Shown one piece after another: positions 14,401-22,212 of a stretch of DNA of 27,461 bases (the stretch's first letter is position 1; every line of letters begins with the position of its first letter). This DNA is from JAAFHN01 sp031421855 (GTDB taxonomy: Bacteria > Pseudomonadota > Gammaproteobacteria > Burkholderiales > Burkholderiaceae_C). Below the pieces are notes generated by a model. It searched no databases. It saw only the letters and a program-made list of their open reading frames with translations, and was not told the origin of the DNA. Location: NCBI GenBank assembly GCA_031421855.1, contig JANOPN010000017.1, positions 1 through 27,461 on the forward strand. The letters are read 5' to 3'. Made by a program: the position numbers and the translations under genes.

Positions 14401-17163
14401 ACGATCGTTTTTGCACAAGGTGTAAAACAGCGACTTTCAGATGCTATTCATCTTGCGGACGTCGGGCGGAATTTGTCGCATATTTTCGAATCAGATGCAA
14501 TTTTTTCGAATCGCTCATTGGAAGATATTGATTCATTCGTTTCACCATTTTTTATCTCAAGAAGAATTGCTCTTTCCTCAATGATTAAGGTCAGTGATTT
14601 AGTTTTGTCTAAATCAATATTTTCACCCTATCAAATTGAAAAAATTCTGGGTGGCTATGTTTTGCAATTGCAGATTCAGCAACATCGTCGAAATATTGAA
14701 ATATGCGAGACTGACTCCGTTACTGATTTTCTGACATACGAGAACCAGCTTGACTTTTCTGCGGATGCGAAAGATTCAACTGTAAAAATTTTGTCTTTTT
14801 ACCTACCCCAATTTCATCCAACCCCAGAAAATGATGAGTGGCATGGAAAAGACTTTACTGAGTGGACGAACGTCAAAGGAGCAAATCCACTATTTGTTGA
14901 TCATTATCAACAACATATTGCTCATTCAGATCTTGGATATTACTCATTAAAATCCGTCGATACATTGCATCAACAGACGGATTTAATGCGAAAATCTGGT
15001 GTTTTTGGGCAAGTTTTCTATCATTATTGGTTCGGCGGTCGTCTTATCCTAGAAGCACCAGCGAAGCTACTGCTCGACAATACCAATGTCGAAATGCCTT
15101 TCTGTTTTTGTTGGGCTAACGAAAATTGGACGCGCCGCTGGGATGGTGATGACGCTGATGTTCTCCTCGGACAGAAGTATTCTGATGAAGATGCGCGGGG
15201 GTTTATCCACTACTTAATTCCATTCTTCAAAGACTCTCGCTACATCACAGTAGATAGTCGACCAGTTCTTTACGTCTATCGTCCGTCTTCGATTCCTTCA
15301 GCCAAGCGCTATGTCCAAATCTGGCAGGAAGAGTGTTTGCTTGCTGGTCTGCCAACACCCTATTTGGTTTCCGTACTGACACGCGGAGCGTTGTCCCCAC
15401 GAGAATTCGGTATGGATGGCGGTGTAGAAAGAGTTCTTCACGACTGGACCGATGGAGCAGTTCCCGATATCAAAAATGAGCTTCAATTTTTCGACAAATT
15501 CAATGGGCATGTATTGGACTATCAGGCTGTTGCAGCTTTCTATAGTTCACAGAGTGAATTAAAAGACTTTGACTACTATCGATCTGTTGTACCAATTTGG
15601 GACAACACCGCTCGTTATGGTGATAAGGCCTATATTGTTCATGGCAGTACACCAGATAGGTTTCAAGCATGGTTAGAAAATTGTGTCGCATATGCCAAGC
15701 GATCTTTGCCCATCGATCGGCAATTCGTAGTCGTCAACGCTTGGAATGAGTGGGCTGAAGGTGCACATCTCGAGCCAGACACCCGCTATGGGTATGCATA
15801 CCTGAACGCAGTCGGTCGCGCATTGTGCAAAGCGCAAATCGACAAGGCATCCAATGTGGAATCCGTTCAAAGTATTGTCAATAGGCCAAATATTCATATC
15901 GAGGTAGTTTCTTCGGTGGTCAACCGCCTCACTCTAAGCAAAGTCCTCAATGAGCGCTTCACGAAAGGACTGAAAAACGCAGTCCAATTCCTAAAGGCCC
16001 AAGGGTATGAAGCTATTACTGTGTCTGATCAAGCGCTGGCGCAGCAGCTTGGACTGTCGCTACAACTGTCCGTTGACCCAGCTTGTGCGGTGTGTCTCAT
16101 TCGCCAACCAGTTTTCATGCAACCACACACATTGCTCGAACTGACAAAATCTGTCGTCGATACGGGCATCACTGCCGTCGCAAATGCATATGGAGTGCCT
16201 CAGCTGATCTCAGACGTGGGCGATGAGCACGCCATCAACGCTGATCATGCATTTACCAGCCCGTTGGTGATGCGTGCGCCGAATGTCATTTCGTCAGGCC
16301 ATCGCGGCGCGAGGCTTTGCACGTCTGCCCTGTGCTTTCTATTCGCAGAAAATGACCCCGAAGACTGCGACACCCTACCCGATGTTTCTACCATCCTTCG
16401 GATCCACCCCGGTGCAAATTTCGACGAATTGCGATCTGCCCTCTGCTCGATCTATGCCATGCACGACATGACAGTTCAACCGGTCATCGCTGCGCAGGAT
16501 TTATCGTTTGCGCAAGAGAGTCAAGTGAAAGATCTTTTGAAGGAGTTTACTTGGAGTTCGTCACACCCACCCATAATTAAAACGTTTCAATCTGCTACCG
16601 GCAAGGGTGACTTGCGTTCTGAAATGTTGAACGTTTCACTTCAAAACGTTGCCACGACATTTGCTTGCATATTGGATTTCGATGATTTGTTGATGCCTCA
16701 TGCATATCGATATCTAGCAAGTCGTTTGGAAAAAACAGGCAAAGCTGTTAGTTTCGGTCGGGTTTACTCTACGTCAAGACATGCCGCATCAAGCCAACTG
16801 TTTAATCGAACGCGGGCATTTGAGTATGGGTATTCGTATAGCGACTTTGTTGCGCACAATCACGCGCCAATTCATAGCATCATGATTGATGTTAGAAAAA
16901 TTGATTGGTCAAAAGTTCGGTACTTCAATGACCAAAAATTCATGGAAGACTATTTCCTAACATTACAAATCTTCACCGCTGAAAACGGTACTTGGGCAGA
17001 TTTGAATCACAATATTTACATCGGTGACTACATCCACAACGTTGACCGAGAACATACCCTTGCCCTCAATACTGATGAGGATCGCCAAAAACTGATCTCA
17101 ACACCCGAATATCAAATTTGCGAGCAACGGATTCGAAGCGCTCGTGAGGCTGCATTACTTTAA
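11410..17163 (+). CDS. Giant methyltransferase - coiled-coil - glycosyltransferase fusion
   Basis: A 1917-residue modular protein. Approximate order: class I SAM methyltransferase (1-240; VFDVGCGSG, then VVVADVLEHI); beta-rich module (250-385; CFYAEYLEERGD, NLRIDIV) like those attached to polysaccharide-modifying enzymes; long coiled coil (390-755) with one proline in about 365 residues; the STSWKLTAPLR junction and a basic linker (756-830); RgpF-like region (860-1085; KLIIHLYLNDASHW, FQLVVTIPTS); WbsX/GH99-like domain (1125-1470; FYLPQFHPTPEN, WHGKDFTEWTN, WNEWAEGAHLEPD); an unassigned region (1480-1650); and a GT2 domain (1655-1917; LRIHPGANF, LDFDDLLMP, FMEDYFL). It begins one base after the TylF-type gene. 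The layout recalls WbdD, where a methyltransferase and coiled coil set chain length, but here the transferases are in the same chain. GC content is low in the middle and higher at both ends. Confidence 0.85.
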   Translation: MATHENYSRKVRFGEEESLSKIVGKIAPGSIVFDVGCGSGMLGEYLVEHKQCIVDGVDSDASALALAKSRYRTVLEVDLETAEFANEFEPSAYDIVVVADVLEHIVRPGILLSQLKRLVKPSGLILFSVPNITHIAVGLDLLLGKFTYRENGILDDTHVRFFSRDGLIISLEEAGIFTWEIDTVQKSISETEFDGHTALPLPLLKQLANERVDAQTYQWIISAKTFASNHPIHDRRDSIRSVMRLLPSATLFWTSSFHDEYSENNCFYAEYLEERGDSRLIIFTFGPGNCEYPVTNLRIDIVNDIIGFFFYESRLIGADGDELWAANEMLASETVSAGTYASRTHDGTFVLPENIDPQWYPSIPKHILAKIVPGSTLNVRVKLGISIITRLASEVLAEQQRQLKESRTLAEILNGDVVQAKCTFQVKFNELESALEASKMLSTAQVLEIADRQTDLLTHEQSRLELTHELNYAQSELRRIEIDLSSALGTSNQLQAELVQASELIHKLKSVANLVKARADQAASDAEEAHSQLHQANANNSSLSNQIVGLRGELDRIKVDASERVIGLRNELNEANTFTAKLHSEIGALTAQIRLSNEEQALIESTLLKLTITIDELEELTDAANARIAHLEPLHDQVCDELALEKQNALRFRAEIEALTQASQTDRLSIDALQTAASRDQEASFSINAELQSTRDALSFSEAVLTDVRNQLSRAVASVAEADTHRVEQDRQHAGHVQDMIQHTNRLTNDIHTIQASTSWKLTAPLRFLGSLPRKIRTVSRAVAVLPSTIRRHGGPLKLLSSALRRFRNGGLAGLRDAVFSTINGPAKPRQKVIALPKATPSLIPHFIDPRIDALTPTVVEPVKLIIHLYLNDASHWSYCLEALRSVKQKFQLVVTIPTSIQSEVSDLTIREGLPRFISLSIVRPRTYSGPLASLIPVLKQEIQFRDYFCHWESSSSNSFSNDFRENAYQRLKLIFGSNETASARFEYIKTLLARDNTIVFAQGVKQRLSDAIHLADVGRNLSHIFESDAIFSNRSLEDIDSFVSPFFISRRIALSSMIKVSDLVLSKSIFSPYQIEKILGGYVLQLQIQQHRRNIEICETDSVTDFLTYENQLDFSADAKDSTVKILSFYLPQFHPTPENDEWHGKDFTEWTNVKGANPLFVDHYQQHIAHSDLGYYSLKSVDTLHQQTDLMRKSGVFGQVFYHYWFGGRLILEAPAKLLLDNTNVEMPFCFCWANENWTRRWDGDDADVLLGQKYSDEDARGFIHYLIPFFKDSRYITVDSRPVLYVYRPSSIPSAKRYVQIWQEECLLAGLPTPYLVSVLTRGALSPREFGMDGGVERVLHDWTDGAVPDIKNELQFFDKFNGHVLDYQAVAAFYSSQSELKDFDYYRSVVPIWDNTARYGDKAYIVHGSTPDRFQAWLENCVAYAKRSLPIDRQFVVVNAWNEWAEGAHLEPDTRYGYAYLNAVGRALCKAQIDKASNVESVQSIVNRPNIHIEVVSSVVNRLTLSKVLNERFTKGLKNAVQFLKAQGYEAITVSDQALAQQLGLSLQLSVDPACAVCLIRQPVFMQPHTLLELTKSVVDTGITAVANAYGVPQLISDVGDEHAINADHAFTSPLVMRAPNVISSGHRGARLCTSALCFLFAENDPEDCDTLPDVSTILRIHPGANFDELRSALCSIYAMHDMTVQPVIAAQDLSFAQESQVKDLLKEFTWSSSHPPIIKTFQSATGKGDLRSEMLNVSLQNVATTFACILDFDDLLMPHAYRYLASRLEKTGKAVSFGRVYSTSRHAASSQLFNRTRAFEYGYSYSDFVAHNHAPIHSIMIDVRKIDWSKVRYFNDQKFMEDYFLTLQIFTAENGTWADLNHNIYIGDYIHNVDREHTLALNTDEDRQKLISTPEYQICEQRIRSAREAALL

Positions 17164-17174
17164 CGGAACGGACC

Positions 17175-17675
17175 ATGACTATCATCAATACAACACTAAC
17201 AACCAGAACTTACACAATGCGTTCGCTCCTCGTTGTCTCTCTTTTTTCCATCTATCTAACTGGTTGCGTGAAGGACGACAAACCAGCTGCTCAATTCCCA
17301 CCGATCTACTCCGTGGGATCATGTCAGCTGGACAAGATGCTTCCCAGCAGCTCCAAGGATTGGGTCACATCGCCCGGCAAAATCACGGTTGAGGGATGGG
17401 GCTACGACGGCATTGTCGGGAACATTCCACCAACAGTCAAAATCCATCTGCGTTCATCCACTGGTGCTTTGGTGCTCAGCAGTTCTGAGGCTGAGCGGAT
17501 CGACCGTCCAGACGTGGCAGCCTTTTTCAAACAAGAGTCGCTGCTCAAAGCAGGCTTTAGGTCTGTGCTCGACACCACACTGCTGCCCCTGGGACAGTAC
17601 AAGATGTCGGTTTCAATGTACCAGTCGAGTGCATTCTTGCTGTGTGAAACCGACCGGGTTTTGACAATCAAGTAG
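17175..17675 (+). CDS. Small lipoprotein of the polysaccharide locus
   Basis: A 166-residue protein with a lipoprotein signal: basic Arg, hydrophobic LLVVSLFSIY and lipobox LTGC (Cys31). An internal ATG at 17217 would give a more standard 16-residue signal before the Cys; ATG 17175 is kept because a GGA-containing ribosome binding site precedes it. The mature part has the pattern ITVEGWGYDG, then PPTVKIHLRSS, RPDVAAFF, AGFRSVLD and LPLGQYKMSVSM, suggesting a beta-sandwich module. Similar modules occur, to my recollection, in proteins of polysaccharide loci, but I cannot name the family. Two Cys (GSCQL and LLCET) could form a disulphide. It starts 11 bases after the giant gene and is probably cotranscribed. 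Confidence 0.75.
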   Translation: MTIINTTLTTRTYTMRSLLVVSLFSIYLTGCVKDDKPAAQFPPIYSVGSCQLDKMLPSSSKDWVTSPGKITVEGWGYDGIVGNIPPTVKIHLRSSTGALVLSSSEAERIDRPDVAAFFKQESLLKAGFRSVLDTTLLPLGQYKMSVSMYQSSAFLLCETDRVLTIK

Positions 17676-17696
17676 GCAGCAATAGGAGCGGCTGCC
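17675..17696 (+). terminator. Weak hairpin between convergent genes
   Basis: GGCAGC (17675-17680) pairs with GCTGCC (17691-17696) around a 10-base loop, at the end of the lipoprotein gene and before the converging glycosyltransferase gene. There is no T-run after it, so factor-independent termination is doubtful. Confidence 0.2.
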
Positions 17697-17768
17697 GTGC
17701 GTGCAATTCGGTCTTACCAGTGCGCATGCACGTCGCTCGGCGCGTTTCAACTTTGGTAGTCCCACGAC

Positions 17769-19046
17769 TCAAAAAAATTTTCGTCCCGATACGCGGCGGT
17801 TCAAGCCTTTGAGCCCCTCCACGCGCAACACATTTATGCCGCGCTTGATGATTTCGAGACCCATCGACGGCGAAACGAACGTCGTCTTGACGATTTGTCG
17901 CAAAAGTGTGTCGCGCTCGACCCTTTGATGGGGATCAAAAAGTATCCCAAGATTCAATGACCGCTCCAAACGGGCTTGTGTCGAGCGATTGGGGTCAAAC
18001 AACTCTGGAAATTGGGCTGTTGCGGTGTGTTCAAACCAATCACGCAGTTGAATGCCATTAGTCCCGGTATATGGCTTTGGAAAGTCCCGCTGAAGCTTGG
18101 GACTTTGGCGATACAGCAAACGATGGGAAGGTGTAATTGGATGATTCGTTTGAAAATATCCATAGCGCCAAGGAGTCTTGCAAAGATCTTCTTTCTGAAT
18201 CACGGCGATTTGCTTCGAATACTCTGAGATCAAGCGAGCAACCTCCGGATTTTTTAGGGTGATCTTCGACGTTGCAATGCGATGAGCACCGCTGTCAAAC
18301 CCCGTGAAATGGTAAAAACCCAAGGGTTCATCGTCAACCCAATAGTTCCCAGAAGCATCAATTTTCAAAGCCCTTTGGGATAAATTCCATGGGGCTAAGT
18401 TGTGACGACTTTTCCTGCTAATTCGAATGCCATCAAACATTGCTGGCACCAAATCAATCCAGCGTTGGTCGGTAAACATGCCGTTGTGCGGCTCGGAGCG
18501 ACAAAAATAGTAGCACCGCTGAGCCCAATAGTCTGCAAATCGACGAGATTCGTCAGTTGCAGCGACACCTAGGAACCCGAGGTTATAGACTCCATGTTTC
18601 AAACTCGACAATTCGTTGTCGATGATTCCTGAGACGCAGTCCTCCGGATAGGTCTGATGCGGTGTCAACACAATATTGCAATCGTCCAATGCCTCGCAGA
18701 TATCGTCTAGTCGGGAGAACAACACCGTATCTGGGTCCAGGTAGAAAACCTTGGCACACTCCGGATCACTCAAAAGTTGCTGCAAGTAAAACGGCTTGAC
18801 CGCGGTGCACAGTTCAACAATTGTGTGACAGAAAGCCCACCCCTCGAAATCTGCGATTTGGAGTTCCTTGGCTTGCACAACGACATCGATTGGCTCAGAC
18901 GACAGGTCAGTGTTTGCTGGCAACTCATCGGCGAGCAGCAGATGCAGCACCGCTTCTGGGTGATATCGACGAACGGATTCAAACAACAACCTGACTTTGG
19001 GTATGTAGTTGCATGCGGCGCTTGTGTAGACATGGAGCTTACTCAT
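17769..19046 (-). CDS. Glycosyltransferase (GT-A, DxD type)
   Basis: A 425-residue protein from the ATG at 19046, starting KLHVYTSAACNYIPKVRLL as in nucleotide-diphospho-sugar transferases with a GT8-like fold. The metal and nucleotide site is FYLDPDTVLF (Asp104, Asp106), followed by a NLGFLGV segment and FYHFTGFDSG. The C-terminal third has GIQLRDWFEHTATAQFPELF and ends in the basic linker-like EGLKGLNRRVSGRKFF, as if cut from a larger modular enzyme. It converges on the plus-strand polysaccharide block and diverges from uvrA. The donor and acceptor are unknown. The frame is open upstream of 19046, but those residues do not resemble a family N-terminus. Confidence 0.82.
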   Translation of the reverse strand: MSKLHVYTSAACNYIPKVRLLFESVRRYHPEAVLHLLLADELPANTDLSSEPIDVVVQAKELQIADFEGWAFCHTIVELCTAVKPFYLQQLLSDPECAKVFYLDPDTVLFSRLDDICEALDDCNIVLTPHQTYPEDCVSGIIDNELSSLKHGVYNLGFLGVAATDESRRFADYWAQRCYYFCRSEPHNGMFTDQRWIDLVPAMFDGIRISRKSRHNLAPWNLSQRALKIDASGNYWVDDEPLGFYHFTGFDSGAHRIATSKITLKNPEVARLISEYSKQIAVIQKEDLCKTPWRYGYFQTNHPITPSHRLLYRQSPKLQRDFPKPYTGTNGIQLRDWFEHTATAQFPELFDPNRSTQARLERSLNLGILFDPHQRVERDTLLRQIVKTTFVSPSMGLEIIKRGINVLRVEGLKGLNRRVSGRKFF

Positions 19047-19064
19047 GGCGGCATTGTCCGCTAC

Positions 19065-19092
19065 CCCGCACGCGCACCCAAACGCGCGCGGG
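19065..19092. other. GC-rich imperfect inverted repeat between the glycosyltransferase and uvrA
   Basis: CCCGCACGCG (19065-19074) and CGCGCGCGGG (19083-19092) form a 10-bp stem with one mismatch and an 8-base loop, in the 96-base divergent gap. No T-run follows on either strand. It may be a leader structure or simply GC-rich sequence. Confidence 0.25.
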
Positions 19093-19142
19093 CGGCACCC
19101 CACCTGCCCTATCATCAAGGGTTACCCCAATGAGTCTGCCCT

Positions 19143-22133
19143 GTGAATTCCGATTTTGATGGCTCGCCTCTTGCGCGAGCAATTCGTTTTGAGTCTCCTG
19201 TGATCAGCATCCGTGGGGCGCGGACGCATAACCTCAAAAACATTGATTGCGACATTCCGCGCAATCAGTTGGTTGTCATCACGGGCTTGAGTGGGTCCGG
19301 GAAGTCGTCGCTGGCGTTTGACACCTTGTACGCCGAGGGGCAGCGCCGCTATGTTGAGAGTTTGTCGGCATATGCGCGCCAGTTTTTACAACTGATGGAC
19401 AAACCCGATGTGGACTTGATCGAGGGTTTGAGCCCGGCGATCTCAATCGAGCAAAAGGCGACCAGTCACAACCCGCGATCGACCGTTGGCACGGTCACAG
19501 AGATCCACGATTATTTGCGTCTGCTATTCGCGCGGGCCGGTACGCCCCATTGCCCAGACCACGGTTTGGCGCTTAAAAGCCAAACCGTCAGTCAAATGGT
19601 TGACACGGTTTTGGCCATGCCCACTGACGCCAAACTGATGCTGATGGCACCTGTGGCGCGCGAGCGAAAAGGTGAGTTTGTCGACGTTTTTGAAGCCATG
19701 CAAGCCCAAGGCTACGTGCGCTTTCGCGTCGATGGTGAAACGGTCGAGGCAGATGCGTTGCCCAAGCTCAAAAAGACCGACAAACACAACATTGATGTGG
19801 TGATTGACCGCTTCAAGGTCAAACCCGACATTGCGCAGCGCTTGGCCGAGAGTTTTGAAGCGGCTTTGCGCGCGGCAAATGGCAAAGCGATCGTCGCCAA
19901 CATGGACACGGGTGTTGAGACGGGTTTCAATGCCAAGTTTGCTTGCCCGGTTTGCGACTACTCGCTCAGCGAGCTTGAGCCCCGTTTGTTTTCGTTTAAC
20001 TCTCCCGTCGGCGCGTGCCCGACATGCGATGGCATTGGCACGATGGATGTCTTTGATGCGACGCGTGTCGTGGCGTTTCCCAGCTTGAGTTTGTCCAGCG
20101 GCGCGATCAAGGGTTGGGATCGGCGCAACGGGTACTACTTCAGCATGTTGGAGGCTGTTGCGACGCACGCCGGGTTTGATGTGGACACGCCATTTGAGGC
20201 TTTGTCTATTGAGCACCAACACTTGGTACTCAAGGGCTCGGGCAGCGAAGAGATCAGGTTTGCATACGTGATCGAGTCGGGCGACTCCAAGGGTCGCAAG
20301 ATCAGCAAAAAACACCCGTTTGAGGGCATCATCCCCAACATGGAGCGGCGCTACCGCGAAACCGACTCCAGCGTGGTGCGTGAAGATCTGGCGCGCTACC
20401 GCTCCAACACGCTTTGCAGTGATTGCGGCGGCAGCCGATTGCGACGCGAGGCGCGCCATGTGAAACTGGGTGAGGGTGCCCAATGCCGTGCCATTTTTGA
20501 AGTCAGCGGCGCGACTTTGCGTGAATCGTTGGCGTATTTTGAATCGCTCAAACTCACTGGCGAAAGGGCAGAAATTGCCGACAAAGTGATCAAAGAAATT
20601 GCCTCCCGATTGCGATTTTTGAATGATGTCGGCTTGAATTATTTGAGCCTGGATCGCAGCGCGGAGACCCTCTCAGGGGGCGAGTCACAGCGCATTCGCT
20701 TGGCATCTCAAATTGGCTCAGGGTTGACTGGTGTGATGTATGTGCTGGATGAGCCGAGCATCGGCCTGCACCAGCGCGATAACGACCGCTTGATTGCGAC
20801 GTTGCAGCACCTGCGCAACCTGGGCAACAGCGTCATCGTGGTTGAGCATGACGAGGACATGATCCGCGCAGCCGATCATTGCCTTGATCTGGGGCCCGGT
20901 GCGGGCATCCACGGCGGGCGCATTTTGGCCCAGGGCACGCCCGCTGAAGTTGAAGCCAACCCGAACTCGCTCACTGGGCAATACCTCAGCGGCGTGCGGG
21001 CGATTGCGATTCCAAAGACACGGCGCAAATGGGGTCAACAGGCAAAATTGCCCAAGGCCGCGTCGATCATGCCTCTCAGCAAAGCGCAGCTCAAAGCCGC
21101 GAAAACGGCACCCATCAAACAGCCTGATTCTGGCGTGATCCACATTCACAACGCGCGCGGAAACAACTTGCGCGGCGTGAGTGTCGACTTTCCGGTCGGG
21201 CTGCTCACCTGCGTCACAGGTGTGAGTGGCTCGGGCAAATCCACCTTGGTCAACGACACGCTATACCGTGCGGTCGCCAAGCAAATTTACCGTGCGCACG
21301 ATGAGCCCGCTGCGTTTGACGAAATCAACGGCTTGGATCAGTTCGACAAAGTGATCAACGTGGACCAGTCGCCCATTGGGCGCACGCCGCGCTCCAACCC
21401 CGCAACCTATACAGGCTTGTTCACGCCCTTGCGCGAGCTCATGGCTGAGGTGCCAATGGCGCGCGAGCGTGGCTACGGGCCGGGGCGCTTTTCGTTCAAC
21501 GTGGCGCAAACCAACGGCGGCGGTCGGTGCGAGGCCTGTCAAGGCGACGGCGTGAAAAAAGTCGAGATGCACTTTTTGCCCGACGTGTATGTGCCCTGCG
21601 ATGTGTGTGCCGGCAAGCGATACAACCGCGAGACGCTGGAGGTGCTTTTCAAGGGCAAAAATGTCGCGCAAATCTTGGACATGACCGTCGAGGCCGCTGC
21701 CGAATTTTTCAGTGCTGTGCCACTTTTGCATCGCAAGCTGCAAACCTTGCTTGACGTGGGGCTCACCTACATCAAGCTTGGGCAGTCGGCCACTACTTTG
21801 TCGGGCGGTGAGGCGCAGCGCGTCAAGCTGGCGTTGGAGTTGTCCAAGCGCGACACCGGGCGCACCTTGTACATACTAGACGAACCCACCACGGGGCTGC
21901 ATTTTGCCGACATTGAGCTGTTGCTCAAGGTGCTGCATCAACTTCGCGACGCGGGCAACACCATCGTCATCATTGAGCACAACTTAGACGTCATCAAGAC
22001 AGCCGACTGGCTGATCGACATGGGCCCAGAAGGCGGCGACGGCGGTGGCATGGTGGTTGGGGTGGGAACGCCTGAGGACATAGCGGCCAACCCGGCTAGC
22101 CACACGGGGCGCTATTTGAAGCGACTGCTTTGA
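19143..22133 (+). CDS. uvrA: Excinuclease ABC subunit A
   Basis: DNA-damage recognition ATPase of nucleotide excision repair; a UvrA dimer loads UvrB at lesions. Both ABC modules are complete: Walker A GLSGSGKSS at about 48-56 and GVSGSGKST at about 693-701; signatures LSGGESQRIRLA near 510 and LSGGEAQRVKLA near 886; Walker B with VLDEPSIGLH and ILDEPTTGLH. Zinc-finger cysteines appear as CPVC (268, 271) with CPTC (292, 295), and again as CEAC and CDVC in the second half. It is 996 residues against about 940 in E. coli. Part of the excess is a basic, Lys/Ala-rich linker at about 622-662 before module two. The start is GTG; a GTG at 19200 is an alternative. No SOS (LexA) box is evident. Confidence 0.97.
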   Translation: MNSDFDGSPLARAIRFESPVISIRGARTHNLKNIDCDIPRNQLVVITGLSGSGKSSLAFDTLYAEGQRRYVESLSAYARQFLQLMDKPDVDLIEGLSPAISIEQKATSHNPRSTVGTVTEIHDYLRLLFARAGTPHCPDHGLALKSQTVSQMVDTVLAMPTDAKLMLMAPVARERKGEFVDVFEAMQAQGYVRFRVDGETVEADALPKLKKTDKHNIDVVIDRFKVKPDIAQRLAESFEAALRAANGKAIVANMDTGVETGFNAKFACPVCDYSLSELEPRLFSFNSPVGACPTCDGIGTMDVFDATRVVAFPSLSLSSGAIKGWDRRNGYYFSMLEAVATHAGFDVDTPFEALSIEHQHLVLKGSGSEEIRFAYVIESGDSKGRKISKKHPFEGIIPNMERRYRETDSSVVREDLARYRSNTLCSDCGGSRLRREARHVKLGEGAQCRAIFEVSGATLRESLAYFESLKLTGERAEIADKVIKEIASRLRFLNDVGLNYLSLDRSAETLSGGESQRIRLASQIGSGLTGVMYVLDEPSIGLHQRDNDRLIATLQHLRNLGNSVIVVEHDEDMIRAADHCLDLGPGAGIHGGRILAQGTPAEVEANPNSLTGQYLSGVRAIAIPKTRRKWGQQAKLPKAASIMPLSKAQLKAAKTAPIKQPDSGVIHIHNARGNNLRGVSVDFPVGLLTCVTGVSGSGKSTLVNDTLYRAVAKQIYRAHDEPAAFDEINGLDQFDKVINVDQSPIGRTPRSNPATYTGLFTPLRELMAEVPMARERGYGPGRFSFNVAQTNGGGRCEACQGDGVKKVEMHFLPDVYVPCDVCAGKRYNRETLEVLFKGKNVAQILDMTVEAAAEFFSAVPLLHRKLQTLLDVGLTYIKLGQSATTLSGGEAQRVKLALELSKRDTGRTLYILDEPTTGLHFADIELLLKVLHQLRDAGNTIVIIEHNLDVIKTADWLIDMGPEGGDGGGMVVGVGTPEDIAANPASHTGRYLKRLL

Positions 22134-22154
22134 TCACCATGGAGCTGATGTCAT

Positions 22155-22207
22155 TTGGTTTGATATCTCTTCGATTGTACAATTTCAGTTTTAAAAGCTG
22201 AAATTGT
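22155..22207 (+). promoter_or_regulatory. Promoter overlapped by an 11-bp inverted repeat, upstream of the AAA ATPase gene
   Basis: TTGGTT (22155-22160) and TACAAT (22178-22183) are 17 bases apart and form a good sigma-70 promoter. The -10 box is also the start of a perfect inverted repeat, TACAATTTCAG (22178-22188) and CTGAAATTGTA (22198-22208), with a 9-base centre. The repeat ends 4 bases before the ATG at 22213. A protein bound there would block RNA polymerase, so this looks like an operator. There is no Shine-Dalgarno sequence in the short leader. Confidence 0.6.
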
Positions 22208-22212
22208 AAAAA

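Noticed and set aside
19047..19142. LexA (SOS) box upstream of uvrA
   Set aside because: A CTGT occurs at the start codon but is not followed by ACAG at the required spacing; no other candidate was seen.
19524..20483. Long open frame (319 codons) on the minus strand inside uvrA
   Set aside because: It is antisense to a complete, highly conserved UvrA; GC-rich codon usage makes such shadows common. Its sequence resembles no family.
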